Shown here in pieces: positions 42,779 to 50,625 of a stretch of 64,000 bases of DNA. This DNA is from Streptomyces tropicalis. Its GTDB lineage: Bacteria > Actinomycetota > Actinomycetes > Streptomycetales > Streptomycetaceae. The notes below the pieces were generated by a model that saw only the letters and a list, made by a program, of their open reading frames with translations, did not search any database and was not told where the DNA came from. The stretch covers positions 62,001 through 126,000 of the forward strand of contig NZ_JARJBB010000005.1 in the NCBI RefSeq assembly GCF_029269835.1, given 5' to 3'. The position numbers and the translations under genes were made by a program. The first letter of the stretch is position 1; every line of letters begins with the position of its first letter.

Positions 42779-43462
42779 TTGAACTTCCTTACCCTCGGTC
42801 ATCGCGGAGTCATGGGCGTCGAGCCCGAGAACACCCTCCGTTCCTTCGTCGCCGCCGAGCAGGCCGGCCTCGACGTGATCGAACTCGACCTGCACCTGAG
42901 CAAGGACGGCGCCCTCGTCGTCATGCACGACGCGGAGGTGGACCGCACGACCGACGGAACCGGCGCCGTCGCCGACAAGACCCTCGACGAGCTGCGCGCC
43001 CTGGACGCGGGCCACGGCGAGCGGATCCCGGTCTTCGACGAGGTCCTCGACGCGGTGCGGGCGCCGCTCCAGGCGGAGATCAAGGACGTGTCCGCAGCCC
43101 GGGCGCTGGCCGAGGTGATGAAGCGGCGGGACCTCGTGTCGCGGGTGGAGGTCTCCTCCTTCCACGACGAGGCGATCGCGGAGATCGCCCGCCTGGTGCC
43201 CGGCGTGCGCACGGCGCTCGTCGCCAGCCGCTACGGCACCGACGTCGTCGCACGCGCGACCGCCGCCGGGGCGGCCACCGTCTGCCTGAACATCCGCCGC
43301 CTCACGCTGGAGGTCGTGGAGCAGGCGCGCGAGGCGGACCTCAGGATCATCGGATGGGTGGTGAACAGCCTGGACCAGCTGCGCCTCGTGCGCGCCCTGG
43401 AGCTGGACGGGGCGACCACCGACTACCCGGAGATCAGGCGCACGGGACGCTTCACCGCGTAG
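42779..43462 (+). CDS. Glycerophosphodiester phosphodiesterase
   Basis: A 227-residue TIM-barrel enzyme that hydrolyses glycerophosphodiesters to an alcohol and glycerol-3-phosphate. Catalytic histidines are His8 (LGHRG) and His50 (VVMHD), and metal ligands are Glu35 and Asp37 (IELDLHLSKDG), with the PENT motif at 16-19. There is no signal peptide, so it acts in the cytoplasm on scavenged or turnover products. The start is TTG 42779, the only in-frame choice next to the core; GGAAGCGAG precedes it. The 3' end overlaps the convergent GNAT gene by 11 bases. Confidence 0.93.
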   Translation: MNFLTLGHRGVMGVEPENTLRSFVAAEQAGLDVIELDLHLSKDGALVVMHDAEVDRTTDGTGAVADKTLDELRALDAGHGERIPVFDEVLDAVRAPLQAEIKDVSAARALAEVMKRRDLVSRVEVSSFHDEAIAEIARLVPGVRTALVASRYGTDVVARATAAGAATVCLNIRRLTLEVVEQAREADLRIIGWVVNSLDQLRLVRALELDGATTDYPEIRRTGRFTA

Positions 43463-44015
43463 CCGGGTCCGCGGGGCCGTCCGTCAGTTCCTTGACCAGC
43501 AGCTCGAACTGCAGGTCGTCGCGCCGGGGGATGCCGAAGCGCTCGTCGCCGTACGGGAAGGGGCTCATGCGTCCCGTACGGCGGTAGCCGCGGCGCTCGT
43601 ACCAGGCGATCAGGTCGTCCCGCACGGAGATCACGGTCATGCGCATCTCCCGCACGCCCCACGTGCGCCGGGCCCGGCGCTCCGCCTCGGCGATGATCGC
43701 CTTGCCCAGGCCCGCTCCCTGGAGCCCCGGGCTCACCGCGAACATGCCGAAGTAGGCGTGGTCGCCGCGGTGCTCGAGCTGGCAGCAGGCGACCACGCGG
43801 CCGTCGCACTCCACGGTCAACAGCCGGCTGTCGGCCGAGCCGATCACGGCGCGGACGCCCTCGGGGTCGGTGCGCTGCCCTTCGAGGATGTCCGCCTCGG
43901 TGGTCCACCCCGCCCGGCTGGCGTCCCCGCGGTACGCCGACTCGATCAGCGCGACGAGGGTGCCGACGTCGGCGTCGGTGGCGTCGCGGAAGGTCGGTCC
44001 GGTGGCGGTCTCCAT
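43452..44015 (-). CDS. GNAT-family N-acetyltransferase
   Basis: A 187-residue acetyltransferase. The acetyl-CoA pyrophosphate loop is VSPGLQGAGLGKAIIAEAERRA (motif A), preceded by the ACCQLEHRGDHAYFGMFAV strand and followed by the IAWYERRGYRRTGRM motif B. The substrate is not predictable; the DLQFELLVKEL end is typical of small-molecule acetylators. ATG 44015 has GAAAGG upstream. It ends inside the 3' end of the glycerophosphodiesterase gene. Confidence 0.88.
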   Translation of the reverse strand: METATGPTFRDATDADVGTLVALIESAYRGDASRAGWTTEADILEGQRTDPEGVRAVIGSADSRLLTVECDGRVVACCQLEHRGDHAYFGMFAVSPGLQGAGLGKAIIAEAERRARRTWGVREMRMTVISVRDDLIAWYERRGYRRTGRMSPFPYGDERFGIPRRDDLQFELLVKELTDGPADPATR

Positions 44016-44177
44016 GGGCGGGGCCTTTCGGTGCTCGGACACGGCGGGGCAGCCACGAGGGTATCGCCGCCGCCCGCGCCGCCCTCCGGGCGGTGGGGGC
44101 TCCGGGACGGTACGGCCTCCGGGGTACGGCACGGCGCCGCCCGGCGCGGAAGACCGGGCCGGGCGGGACGCAGGCCC

Positions 44178-44183
44178 TAAGCT
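44178..44183 (+). promoter_or_regulatory. -10 box (TAAGCT) of a probably leaderless VOC gene
   Basis: TAAGCT lies eight bases before ATG 44192 and no ribosome site intervenes, so the mRNA probably starts at the AUG. Confidence 0.5.
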
Positions 44184-44191
44184 CCGCCTGC

Positions 44192-44584
44192 ATGGTGCAC
44201 GTACTCAGCAGCAGGACCCTGATCCGCCCGACCGACCCCGAGCGCTCCCGCGCCTTCTACGGCAGGCAGCTGGGCCTCGCCGTCCACCGCGAGTTCGGCA
44301 CGGGGGACGAGCGGGGCACGGTGTACTTCCTGGGCGGCGGCTTCCTGGAGGTGTCGGGGCGGTCGGACGTCCCGGGGTCCCCCGCCGTCCGGCTGTGGCT
44401 CCAGGTCGAGGACCTGGCCGCCGCCCACGACGAGCTGCGGGCGCAGGGCGTGGAGATCACCCGTCCGCCTCTGCGCGAGCCGTGGGGCCTGATCGAGATG
44501 TGGATCGCGGACCCGGACGGCACGCCCGTCGTGCTGGTGGAGGTGCCGGCGGAGCATCCGCTGCGGTTCCGTCCGGAGATCTAG
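44192..44584 (+). CDS. VOC-superfamily (glyoxalase-like) protein, single domain
   Basis: A 130-residue protein with one vicinal-oxygen-chelate module: RTLIRPTDPERSRAFYGRQLGLAVHREFG, a YFLGGGFLEVSGR strand, LWLQVEDLAAAHDELRAQG, and EMWIADPDGTPVVLVEVP at the end. The metal-ligand positions include Glu near the end of each half. Members include antibiotic-resistance proteins, dioxygenases and isomerases; none can be chosen. Probably leaderless, with -10 TAAGCT at 44178. Confidence 0.8.
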   Translation: MVHVLSSRTLIRPTDPERSRAFYGRQLGLAVHREFGTGDERGTVYFLGGGFLEVSGRSDVPGSPAVRLWLQVEDLAAAHDELRAQGVEITRPPLREPWGLIEMWIADPDGTPVVLVEVPAEHPLRFRPEI

Positions 44585-44729
44585 GGGCCGCCCCGTCCGG
44601 CTGGAGCCGGGGGAGGCAGGAGGGGCCGCGGACCCGCCGTGCTGCCCGTGCGGCTCCGGCTGGCCGCTGTCAGTGACCGGGGCTAGCGTGCTGGTGGGTG
44701 GGTCGGATCGGCGTTTCCGGAGGAGTGCC

Positions 44730-45488
44730 ATGAAGTTCGACAGGCCGGTGATCGGCGGCCCCTGCTGGGCGGAGCTCGGGACGAGCGACCTGGAGGCGGC
44801 CAAGCGGTTCTACGCGGAGGTCTTCGGCTGGAGCACCCGGACCGACGCCCGGCTCGAAGCGGGCGGCTACACCAGGGCGTACCTGGGCGACGCCTCGGTC
44901 GCGGCGATCACCCCGCTGTACCAGCCGTCACAGCCGGTCGCCTGGAACGTCTCCTTCGCCGTCGCGGACGCCGACGAGACCGCGAACAAGGTGGCGGAGA
45001 CCGGCGGCACGGTGATCCACGGGCCGATGGACGTCTTCGACGAGGGCCGTTTCGCGGTGGCCCTGGACCCGGGCGGCGCCGCCTTCCAGGTGTGGCAGGC
45101 CAAGGAGTTCACGGGCGCCGGTGTGTTCAACGCGCCGGGTTCGCTGGGCTGGGTGGAGCTGGCCACGCGGAACGTGGAGCGGGCCCGGAGGTTCTACACC
45201 ACGGTGTTCGGCTGGAGCGTGAACGCCTCGGAGTGGTACACGCAGTGGGGGCTGCACGGCGAGGACTTCGGCGGCGTCCGGGCGATGGGCGACCGCTTCC
45301 CCGCCGACGTGCCCCCGCACTGGCTGCCGTACTTCGCCGTGGAGGACGTGGACGCGACGACGGACGTGGCCCTGCGTCACGGCGCCAAGGCGCTGCTGGA
45401 GCCCACCGAGGCGGAGGGCCCGCGGATCGCGGTGCTGCGGGACCCGCAGGGTGCGGCCTTCGGGATCTACCAGGCCCGCGAGGAGTGA
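44730..45488 (+). CDS. VOC-superfamily protein with two domains
   Basis: A 252-residue protein with tandem VOC domains: the first at about 10-125 (CWAELGTSDLEAAKRFYAEVFGW, ending GGAAFQVWQAKEF), the second at about 135-250 (WVELATRNVERARRFYTTVFGWSV, ending PQGAAFGIYQAREE). The two-fold repeat suits a glyoxalase/bleomycin-resistance-like hydroxylase or a binding protein. GGAGG precedes ATG 44730. It is in the same direction as the preceding VOC gene, 145 bases apart, with its own promoter likely (TAGCGT near 44683). Confidence 0.85.
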   Translation: MKFDRPVIGGPCWAELGTSDLEAAKRFYAEVFGWSTRTDARLEAGGYTRAYLGDASVAAITPLYQPSQPVAWNVSFAVADADETANKVAETGGTVIHGPMDVFDEGRFAVALDPGGAAFQVWQAKEFTGAGVFNAPGSLGWVELATRNVERARRFYTTVFGWSVNASEWYTQWGLHGEDFGGVRAMGDRFPADVPPHWLPYFAVEDVDATTDVALRHGAKALLEPTEAEGPRIAVLRDPQGAAFGIYQAREE

Positions 45489-45543
45489 GGCGCGGGCCGC
45501 GGCACCCGGCGTGCGGCCCCGTGCGCCCGGCGCGCGGGCCGAC

Positions 45544-46140
45544 TCAGAAGCGCACGGCGCCCGGCCGTCCCTCCAGCCGGACGAGCAGCTCCCCCAGCAG
45601 CCCGGCCAGCCCGTCCTGGGCGCCCTGGTCCACGCCGGACAGGACGGCCCGCTCGTAGGCGAGCTGATCCGGCAGGACCGCGTCGACGAGGTCGCGGCCT
45701 GCGTCCGTGAGACGGACGTGGGCGACCCTGCGGTCCCGGTCGTCGCCCCGCCGGTCGACCAGAGCCCGCTCGGTCAGCTGCTTGAGGCGCTTGGTGACGG
45801 CCGCCCCGGAGGAGAAGGTCTCCCGGGCCAGCTCGCTCGGGGTGAGTTCGCGGCCGGTGCGCCGCAGCGCGCCGAGCAGGTCGAACTCGGCGCGGCTCAG
45901 CCCGGCCCGGCGCAGCGGCGCGTCCTCGGCCTGCTGGAGCAGCGCGGCGCAGCGGTTGATCCGGCCGATGATCTCCATGGGTCCGGTGTCCAGGCCGGGA
46001 TGGACGGCCCGCCACTGCCCGACGACCGCGGCGACGGTGTCGACCGGGACGTCCTCTCCCCCGCCGCCCGTCCGGGTGTCCGGTCGGGTGTCGTCCGCGG
46101 CCGCCTCGCCGCCCGCCGGCTCTCCCTTGCTCGCCGTCAT
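45544..46140 (-). CDS. MarR-family transcriptional regulator
   Basis: A 198-residue winged-helix regulator. After an acidic N-terminal extension of about 40 residues comes the core: INRCAALLQQAEDAPLRRAGLSRAEFDLLGALRRTGRELTPSELARETFSSGAAVTKRLKQL and the wing DRRGDDRDRRVAHVRLTDAGRDL. The extension is longer than usual. ATG 46140 overlaps the stop of the upstream FUSC gene by four bases, so they are translationally coupled. It most likely represses the operon through a dyad upstream of the FUSC gene. The ligand is unknown, perhaps an aromatic compound. Confidence 0.9.
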   Translation of the reverse strand: MTASKGEPAGGEAAADDTRPDTRTGGGGEDVPVDTVAAVVGQWRAVHPGLDTGPMEIIGRINRCAALLQQAEDAPLRRAGLSRAEFDLLGALRRTGRELTPSELARETFSSGAAVTKRLKQLTERALVDRRGDDRDRRVAHVRLTDAGRDLVDAVLPDQLAYERAVLSGVDQGAQDGLAGLLGELLVRLEGRPGAVRF

Positions 46141-47816
46141 GGGCGTGCGTCCTCCGTCGTCGCGTCCGTGCCTGCCGGGACGTGCAGTCCCCGGCGGCGC
46201 ACTGTCGCCGCGAGCGTACGGTGTCCGGAGGCCTCGGCGAGCACGACCCGCTCCAGGGGCAGCGCGCGTTGCCACCACTCGCCGGAGGCGGCGTCGGCCG
46301 TGGCGCGCAGTTCGGCGAGCGCGGCGGCCAGGCCCCGGCGGGCGGACCCCAGCGCGGCGGGTGCGGGCACCGGTTCGGCGAGCACCCGGGCGGCGTGCTC
46401 GCGGGCCCGGTCGGCGGCCGCCAGGGCGTGCTCGATCCGGCCGCCGGCGCGCCGGTTGGTGACGGCGACGGCGGCCACGAAGCCGACGAGCGCACCGATC
46501 ACGGTGTCCAGGGCGCGCTGGCCGATCAGCTCCCCCGTCGCCCCGGGGCCGGCGAACTCGGTGATGAGGAGCGCCATCGGGGTCACGCTGACACTGCCGA
46601 GCCAGTAGTTGCGGCCGATGAGTGCCTCCGCCCCGAAGTTGAACGCCAGGCAGCACAGGACCAGGGCGGCCCCCGAGGTGTGCGCGAGCGGGGCGACCGC
46701 GGCGAAGACCAGCACGCCGAGGAGGTTGCCGACGACGCGCTGGACGCCGCGGCTCCAGGTGAGGGTGACGTTGGCCTGGTAGAGGGAGGCGGCGGTCACC
46801 AGGGCCCAGTAGGGGCGGCCCACCCCGAGGGCGAGCGACGCGTACCCGGCGAGCGCGCAGCCGACGGCGGTGCGCACCGCGATCGGGGCGAGCGGGCCGA
46901 GGCGGCTGCGCCGGGGCCGGTGCGGGGCGGTGGCCTCGGCCTCCATGCCGAGGAGTTCCTCGGCCGCCGCGCCCGTCGCGCGGGGCCGCGGGACCGGTCC
47001 GGTGCCACGTAGCTCCCGCGCCCAGGACCGCAGGGTGCGGGGGTCGGTGTCGGCGGGAGCGGCCAGCGCGACCTCGGCGCGGACGACCAGGTGTTCCAGG
47101 GCGTGCCGGGTCCCGGTGGGGGGTCCGGCGGACAGCAGTGTCTGCCAGGCGGCCTGGACGGCGGCGGCCGCGGCGGCGCGGGTGCGCTCCCGGTCCCCGC
47201 CGGTGCCGTGGGCGGCCGCGTGGGCGGCGGCGGTGTACAGGGCGTGCGCGGTGGCCCGGCGTTCGGGGCCGTCCGGGCGCAGGAGCCCGGGTGCCATGCC
47301 GACCAGCCAGGACCAGGCGCCCGCCGCCAGCGCCAGGGCCAGATGGCCGGGGACCTGGCCGGGCTGCTGCGGGAGGAACAGCGCGGCGGAGGTGACGAAG
47401 GTGAGCACCACGTTCCCCGGCGGGCCGAGGCGGGTGGCGTCGCACAGCGCCTTCTGCACCGCGGCCATCAGGGCGCCGACGGTGACGAGGACGACCGCGT
47501 CCCCGGTGAGGGAGGCGGTGAGGAGGGCGAGCGCCAGTCCTCCGGCCATGGCGAGGACCACCAGGGCGAGCACCCGGGCCCGGGCGGCGTAGGGCCGGTT
47601 GTGGGCGTAGAGGGCGCAGAGCGAGCCGGCCATGGTGTACGCGGCCAGGTCCAGGCGGCCGAGCGCGAGCAGGGCCAGATTGGGCGGTGCGACCGAGGCG
47701 ACCACGCTCAGCGCGGGCTTGAACCAGATGTCGCAGGGGCGCCCGAGGCGGAGCACACCGGCGAGCGGCAGTCGCCGGACGGGCGGATTGGTGGGGGTGC
47801 GGGACGCACTGCTCAT
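46137..47816 (-). CDS. FUSC-family aromatic-acid/efflux membrane protein
   Basis: A 559-residue inner-membrane protein with two hydrophobic blocks (about 30-170 and 300-430) separated by a cytoplasmic domain, plus a cytoplasmic C-terminal region, as in AaeB/YccS-type FUSC transporters. The second block contains GVGRPYWALVTAASLYQANVTLTWSRGVQRVVGNLLGVLVF and the FUSC signature WLGSVSVTPMALLITEF. AaeB exports aromatic carboxylic acids; the substrate here is unknown. It is co-transcribed with a MarR regulator. The upstream region is AT-rich with a TTTAC-TC-GTAAA dyad. Confidence 0.9.
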   Translation of the reverse strand: MSSASRTPTNPPVRRLPLAGVLRLGRPCDIWFKPALSVVASVAPPNLALLALGRLDLAAYTMAGSLCALYAHNRPYAARARVLALVVLAMAGGLALALLTASLTGDAVVLVTVGALMAAVQKALCDATRLGPPGNVVLTFVTSAALFLPQQPGQVPGHLALALAAGAWSWLVGMAPGLLRPDGPERRATAHALYTAAAHAAAHGTGGDRERTRAAAAAAVQAAWQTLLSAGPPTGTRHALEHLVVRAEVALAAPADTDPRTLRSWARELRGTGPVPRPRATGAAAEELLGMEAEATAPHRPRRSRLGPLAPIAVRTAVGCALAGYASLALGVGRPYWALVTAASLYQANVTLTWSRGVQRVVGNLLGVLVFAAVAPLAHTSGAALVLCCLAFNFGAEALIGRNYWLGSVSVTPMALLITEFAGPGATGELIGQRALDTVIGALVGFVAAVAVTNRRAGGRIEHALAAADRAREHAARVLAEPVPAPAALGSARRGLAAALAELRATADAASGEWWQRALPLERVVLAEASGHRTLAATVRRRGLHVPAGTDATTEDARP

Positions 47817-47836
47817 GGAAAAAGCTTAGCAGGTGT

Positions 47837-47848
47837 TTTACTCGTAAA
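47837..47848 (-). promoter_or_regulatory. TTTAC-TC-GTAAA operator upstream of the FUSC-MarR operon
   Basis: A 5-2-5 perfect inverted repeat within an AT-rich stretch (47821-47855), 21-32 bases before the FUSC start. MarR proteins commonly bind AT-rich dyads of this size, and the operon encodes one, so autorepression is likely. Confidence 0.6.
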
Positions 47849-47996
47849 TATTTTGCCCGGTCGCCCGAGCTGCCGCGCTCCCCCGGATGCCCCCCGTGTA
47901 CACCCGTGCGCTTGCGTGCGCGCCGCACGCCCCGGGCATCCCCTGACCGACCGGCCGCAGCGCGGCGGACCGGCACCGTCGAACGGGGAGGTGGGC

Positions 47997-48548
47997 GTGC
48001 ACGCACCGGCTTCGCCCGGCTGGCTGCTCGTCGCAGTGTGCGCGGCGACCGGGGCCTACTGCCTGCTGCGGATGCGCAGCGGCGTCGAGGAGCAGCGAAG
48101 GGCCGCGGGCGGCGAGGCCCTGATGGGCTTCGGCATGGCCGCCATGGCCGTGCCCGCCGGGGTGTTCACCCCGCCCGCGTGGGCCTGGCCCGCCTACGCG
48201 GCGGTCTTCGCGGCGGCCGGGCTCCGCGCCCTGTGGGCGGCTCGGCGCGACGCACACCACCTGCACCACCTCGTCGGCACGGCCGCGATGGTCTACATGG
48301 CCGTGGTGATGGCCTCCTCCCCCGGCTCGCACCACCATGAGCACGGCGGGTCGGGACTGCCGCTCGTCACCGGCGCGCTGCTGCTCTACTTCACGGGATA
48401 CGTGCTGCTGTCCGGGGTCCGGCTGGTGCCCGCCGGCGCCGCGTCCGCCGCGGGCGGGGCCCCCGGGTGGGGCGACCGTCCGGAGTTGGCGCGGGCGTGC
48501 CGGCTGTCGATGGGGATCGGGATGGTCGCCATGCTGCTCGCGATGTGA
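47997..48548 (+). CDS. DUF5134-family membrane protein with His-rich loop
   Basis: About 183 residues with four to five transmembrane helices. A cytoplasmic or periplasmic loop holds DAHHLHHLVG, followed by a helix and then SHHHEHGGSG, a cluster of histidines and a glutamate that could bind metal. This matches the DUF5134 family of actinobacteria, whose function is unknown. GTG 47997 has GGGGAGG just upstream; GTG 47991 is an alternative. The M56 peptidase gene downstream is 187 bases away with its own -10, so not necessarily linked. Confidence 0.75.
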   Translation: MHAPASPGWLLVAVCAATGAYCLLRMRSGVEEQRRAAGGEALMGFGMAAMAVPAGVFTPPAWAWPAYAAVFAAAGLRALWAARRDAHHLHHLVGTAAMVYMAVVMASSPGSHHHEHGGSGLPLVTGALLLYFTGYVLLSGVRLVPAGAASAAGGAPGWGDRPELARACRLSMGIGMVAMLLAM

Positions 48549-48722
48549 GGCCCGGGGGAACCCGGGGGGAAAGGGAGTTGGGGCTGACTCGGCGTCTCCC
48601 CGGGGCACGGTGGGGCCGCGCACACGGCACCGCGCGGGTCCGCCGGGGAGGACAGGGCCGTCCCGGTCCGTGGTCTGCGTCACTTGCCCGGCGGAGCCGT
48701 ACCCTGCGGCGGCGGCCGCTCA

Positions 48723-48728
48723 TAGGGT
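48723..48728 (+). promoter_or_regulatory. -10 box (TAGGGT) of the probably leaderless M56 gene
   Basis: TAGGGT is six bases before the first ATG at 48735, without a ribosome site between. Confidence 0.5.
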
Positions 48729-48734
48729 GCTCGC

Positions 48735-49670
48735 ATGATGGTCCCCGCGGTCCTGCTGCTGCTCGGCGCCCTGACCGCCGTGGCCGCCCCCCGGCTGCTG
48801 GCGCGCGCCGACTGGGCGGACCGCGAACCGGTGCTCGCACTGTGGACGTGGCAGTGCGCCGTGGCCGCCGTCCTGCTGTGCTGCGCGCTGTCGATGACGC
48901 TGAGCGCGGCGGCCGCCTGGCAGGCGGTGCGCGGTCATGTCTTCGCCACGGCACCCCGTGCGGTGGTCGAGGCCTATGCGCTCGGCGCGGCCGGCCCGTG
49001 GGCCGCGACCACCGCGGTGGCCCTGGCCGGGGGCGGGGCCTGGACCGCCGCGATGCTCGTCCGCGAGATCGTCCGGGCCCGGGCACGGCGCCGGCTGCGG
49101 CGGGCCGAACTCCTCGTCCGCGCGCCCTTGCTGCCTGGCGAGATCCCCGGCGCGGACCGGCTCGTGGTGCTGGAGGGCGAGCGGCCGGACGCATGGTGGC
49201 TGCCGGGGGCGCCGCCCCGGCTCGTGGTCACGACGGCCGCCCTGCGCCGCCTGAAGGGACGGCAGCTCGACGCCGTCCTCGCCCACGAGCAGGGGCACGC
49301 GCAGGCACGACACGACTGGCTGCTGCACTGCGCGGCCGCACTGGCGGGCGGCTTCCCGCGGGTGCCGGTCTTCGCCGCGTTCCGCGACGAGATGCACCGC
49401 CTGGTGGAGCTGGCCGCCGACGACATGGCCTCGCGCCGTTTCGGCCGGCTGACGACCGCGCTGGCACTGGTCGAACTCAACGAGGACCGGGGCGCGTTCG
49501 GACCCAGTCCCACCCCGCAGGCCCATGTGCCGCACCGGGTGGACCGGCTGCTCGCGCCCCCGGACCGGCTCACGGCGGCCCGGCGACTGCGGCTGACCGC
49601 GGCCGCGTCCCTGGTGCCGGTGATTCCGTTGCTGGTGGCGGTGGTCCCGGCGCTGCGCGCCCTCGGCTGA
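48735..49670 (+). CDS. M56-family (BlaR1-like) membrane metallopeptidase
   Basis: A 311-residue membrane peptidase with helices at about 5-20, 42-62, 85-108 and 285-307, and a zinc site HEQGH at residues 184-188 with a third ligand likely in ELAADDMASRR (about 222). M56 proteins such as BlaR1 and MecR1 cleave a BlaI-type repressor after sensing a signal. Here no penicillin-binding sensor domain is attached and no BlaI/MecI gene is adjacent, so its partner is missing from this neighbourhood. The two ATGs (48735, 48738) are equivalent. It is probably leaderless. Confidence 0.88.
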   Translation: MMVPAVLLLLGALTAVAAPRLLARADWADREPVLALWTWQCAVAAVLLCCALSMTLSAAAAWQAVRGHVFATAPRAVVEAYALGAAGPWAATTAVALAGGGAWTAAMLVREIVRARARRRLRRAELLVRAPLLPGEIPGADRLVVLEGERPDAWWLPGAPPRLVVTTAALRRLKGRQLDAVLAHEQGHAQARHDWLLHCAAALAGGFPRVPVFAAFRDEMHRLVELAADDMASRRFGRLTTALALVELNEDRGAFGPSPTPQAHVPHRVDRLLAPPDRLTAARRLRLTAAASLVPVIPLLVAVVPALRALG

Positions 49671-49732
49671 CGGACGGCCCGGATCCCCCGGCCGGCGACG
49701 CGTTCGGGCCCCGCGCACCCCGGGCGTCCGTC

Positions 49733-49738
49733 TAGGAT
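49733..49738 (+). promoter_or_regulatory. -10 box (TAGGAT) of the probably leaderless HAD gene
   Basis: TAGGAT is seven bases before ATG 49746, and no ribosome site intervenes. Confidence 0.5.
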
Positions 49739-49745
49739 CACCCGC

Positions 49746-50471
49746 ATGGCCGCTGTCCTCTTCGACTTCTCCGGCACCCTCTTCCGCGTCGAATCCACCG
49801 AGTCCTGGCTGCGCGCCGTGCTCGACGATGCCGAACTGCACATGGGCGAGGAGGAGTTGCGTTCGGCGGCGCAGGCCCTGGAGGCGGCGGGGGCGCTGCC
49901 CGGGGGCGTGCACCCGACCCGGATCCCGGAGCAACTCGCGGACCTGTGGAGGGACAGGGACCGCAGCGCCGAGCTGCACCGGGCGGCCTTCACCGCGGTC
50001 TCCCGCCAAGTCGCCCTGCCGGCGGAGGCGTTGCACGACGCCCTGTACGACCGGCACATGACCCCGGCCGCCTGGACCCCGTACCCCGACACCGCCGAGG
50101 TGCTGCGCGCGCTGCGGGACCGGGGCGTCGCCGTCGGCGTGGTGAGCAACATCGGGTGGGACCTGCGCCCGGTCTTCCGCGCCCGCGGGATGGACGCGTA
50201 CGTGGACACGTACGTCCTGTCGTACGAGCACGAGATCCAGAAGCCCGATCCGCGCCTGTTCCGTCTGGCCTGCGAGGCGCTCGGCGCGGCGCCCGGGGAG
50301 ACGCTGATGGTGGGTGACGACCGCCGCGCCGACGGCGGTGCGGCCGCTCTCGGCTGCGCGGTGCACTTCGTCGACCACCTGCCGGTCGCCGAGCGCCCGG
50401 ACGCGCTGCGACCGGTGCTCGACCTGGCGGGGCGGAGCGCGGACCGCCTGACACCACCGGGAAAGCAGTAG
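49746..50471 (+). CDS. HAD-family hydrolase with Ser in place of the second motif-I Asp
   Basis: A 241-residue HAD hydrolase with a helical cap (about 15-95). Motif I is FDFSGTL: nucleophile Asp7 is present, but the second acidic position, normally Asp, is Ser9. Motif II is the Ser in VVSNIGWD, motif III the Lys in EIQKPDP, and motif IV is VGDDRRAD. In phosphatases the second Asp is the acid/base, and replacements occur in phosphonatases and dehalogenases, so the reaction may not be simple phosphate hydrolysis. The gene is probably leaderless and ends in a hairpin. Confidence 0.88.
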   Translation: MAAVLFDFSGTLFRVESTESWLRAVLDDAELHMGEEELRSAAQALEAAGALPGGVHPTRIPEQLADLWRDRDRSAELHRAAFTAVSRQVALPAEALHDALYDRHMTPAAWTPYPDTAEVLRALRDRGVAVGVVSNIGWDLRPVFRARGMDAYVDTYVLSYEHEIQKPDPRLFRLACEALGAAPGETLMVGDDRRADGGAAALGCAVHFVDHLPVAERPDALRPVLDLAGRSADRLTPPGKQ

Positions 50472-50499
50472 CCTGAGGCAACCACAAGACGGAGAAGTG

Positions 50500-50536
50500 C
50501 CCGCCTCGGACGATCCCCCGTGTCGCCCGAGGCGGG
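50500..50536 (+). terminator. Hairpin downstream of the HAD gene
   Basis: CCCGCCTCGG (50500-50509) pairs with CCGAGGCGGG (50527-50536) perfectly, with a 17-base loop, 28 bases after the stop. Confidence 0.6.
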
Positions 50537-50586
50537 ACGGCAGCACGAAGTGACCCCTGGAAGGGGTCGCTCCGGTACACGTTGAG

Positions 50587-50610
50587 TATAGTTGGCTGGC
50601 AGCCAGTCAA
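50587..50610 (+). promoter_or_regulatory. -10 box and overlapping 19-bp operator of the TetR gene
   Basis: TATAGT (50587-50592) is a good -10 box, though no good -35 is visible. Directly on it lies TTGGCTGGCAGCCAGTCAA (50592-50610), a 19-base dyad with one mismatch in each arm pair. The downstream TetR protein most likely binds here and represses itself. Confidence 0.7.
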
Positions 50611-50625
50611 CGCAGGAGTTCCAGG

